Positions 5,803 through 5,809 of a stretch of 5,809 nucleotides of DNA are shown in pieces; within the stretch, counting starts at the first letter, position 1; every line of letters begins with the position of its first letter. The notes below the pieces were generated by a model that worked only from the letters and a program-made list of their open reading frames with translations, made no database searches and was not told the DNA's origin. This stretch comes from a candidate division CSSED10-310 bacterium (GTDB lineage Bacteria > CSSED10-310 > JAFGDC01): positions 1 to 5,809 of the forward strand of contig JAFGDC010000073.1 of the NCBI GenBank assembly GCA_016932295.1, given 5' to 3'. The position numbers were made by a program, and so were the translations under genes.

Positions 5803-5809
5803 CGCAGAC

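Noticed and set aside
5711..5809. Minus-strand frame open from the right edge to a TGA at 5711-5713, as a possible gene end
   Set aside because: Only 32 codons are visible, they cross the perfect hairpin, and they show no protein-like pattern.

Overview
The window is GC-rich bacterial DNA dominated by one very large gene on the minus strand. No ribosomal or metabolic gene is present to fix the taxonomy. The style of the secreted protein (a C25 protease with many beta-sandwich modules, a Pro/Thr linker and a C-terminal domain ending in an F-G-W-type tail), next to a gene ending in an IPTL/PEP-CTERM-like tail, suggests an uncultured Gram-negative bacterium of a candidate phylum rather than a well-studied one. 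That placement is inference.

Layout. Bases 1-96 (+) are the last 31 codons of a protein cut by the window edge, ending in a short motif, one hydrophobic segment and an arginine cluster. Bases 97-315 are a convergent intergenic stretch with a hairpin after the plus-strand gene (122-149) and a strong intrinsic terminator for the minus-strand gene (261-293). Bases 316-5328 (-) encode a 1670-residue secreted gingipain-like (family C25) cysteine peptidase with a near-perfect ribosome binding site. Bases 5329-5809 hold its leader, a weak promoter candidate, no convincing gene, and a stable hairpin at the right edge.

Reading of the large protein from N to C: signal peptide (1-24); gingipain-type prodomain (about 25-241) ending in a basic cluster that could be the activation site; caspase-like C25 catalytic domain (about 242-575) with His440 and Cys473; Ig-like domain (577-664); a beta-rich domain with a Cys/Asp cluster (665-777); fibronectin type III domain (779-871); jelly-roll/MAM-like domain (872-1041); two tandem copies of an acidic-loop beta module (1048-1164 and 1165-1279); a Rossmann/glutamine-amidotransferase-like domain without an evident nucleophile (1281-1493); a Pro/Thr linker (1499-1558); and a terminal beta domain (1559-1670).

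The two genes converge and are not an operon. What links them is that both appear to be exported and to end in dedicated C-terminal modules, of two different kinds. I see no CRISPR array, transposon, tRNA or rRNA. The most notable items are the linker-plus-tail module, a predicted self-processing site, and a dense G-quadruplex motif in the template strand of the linker.
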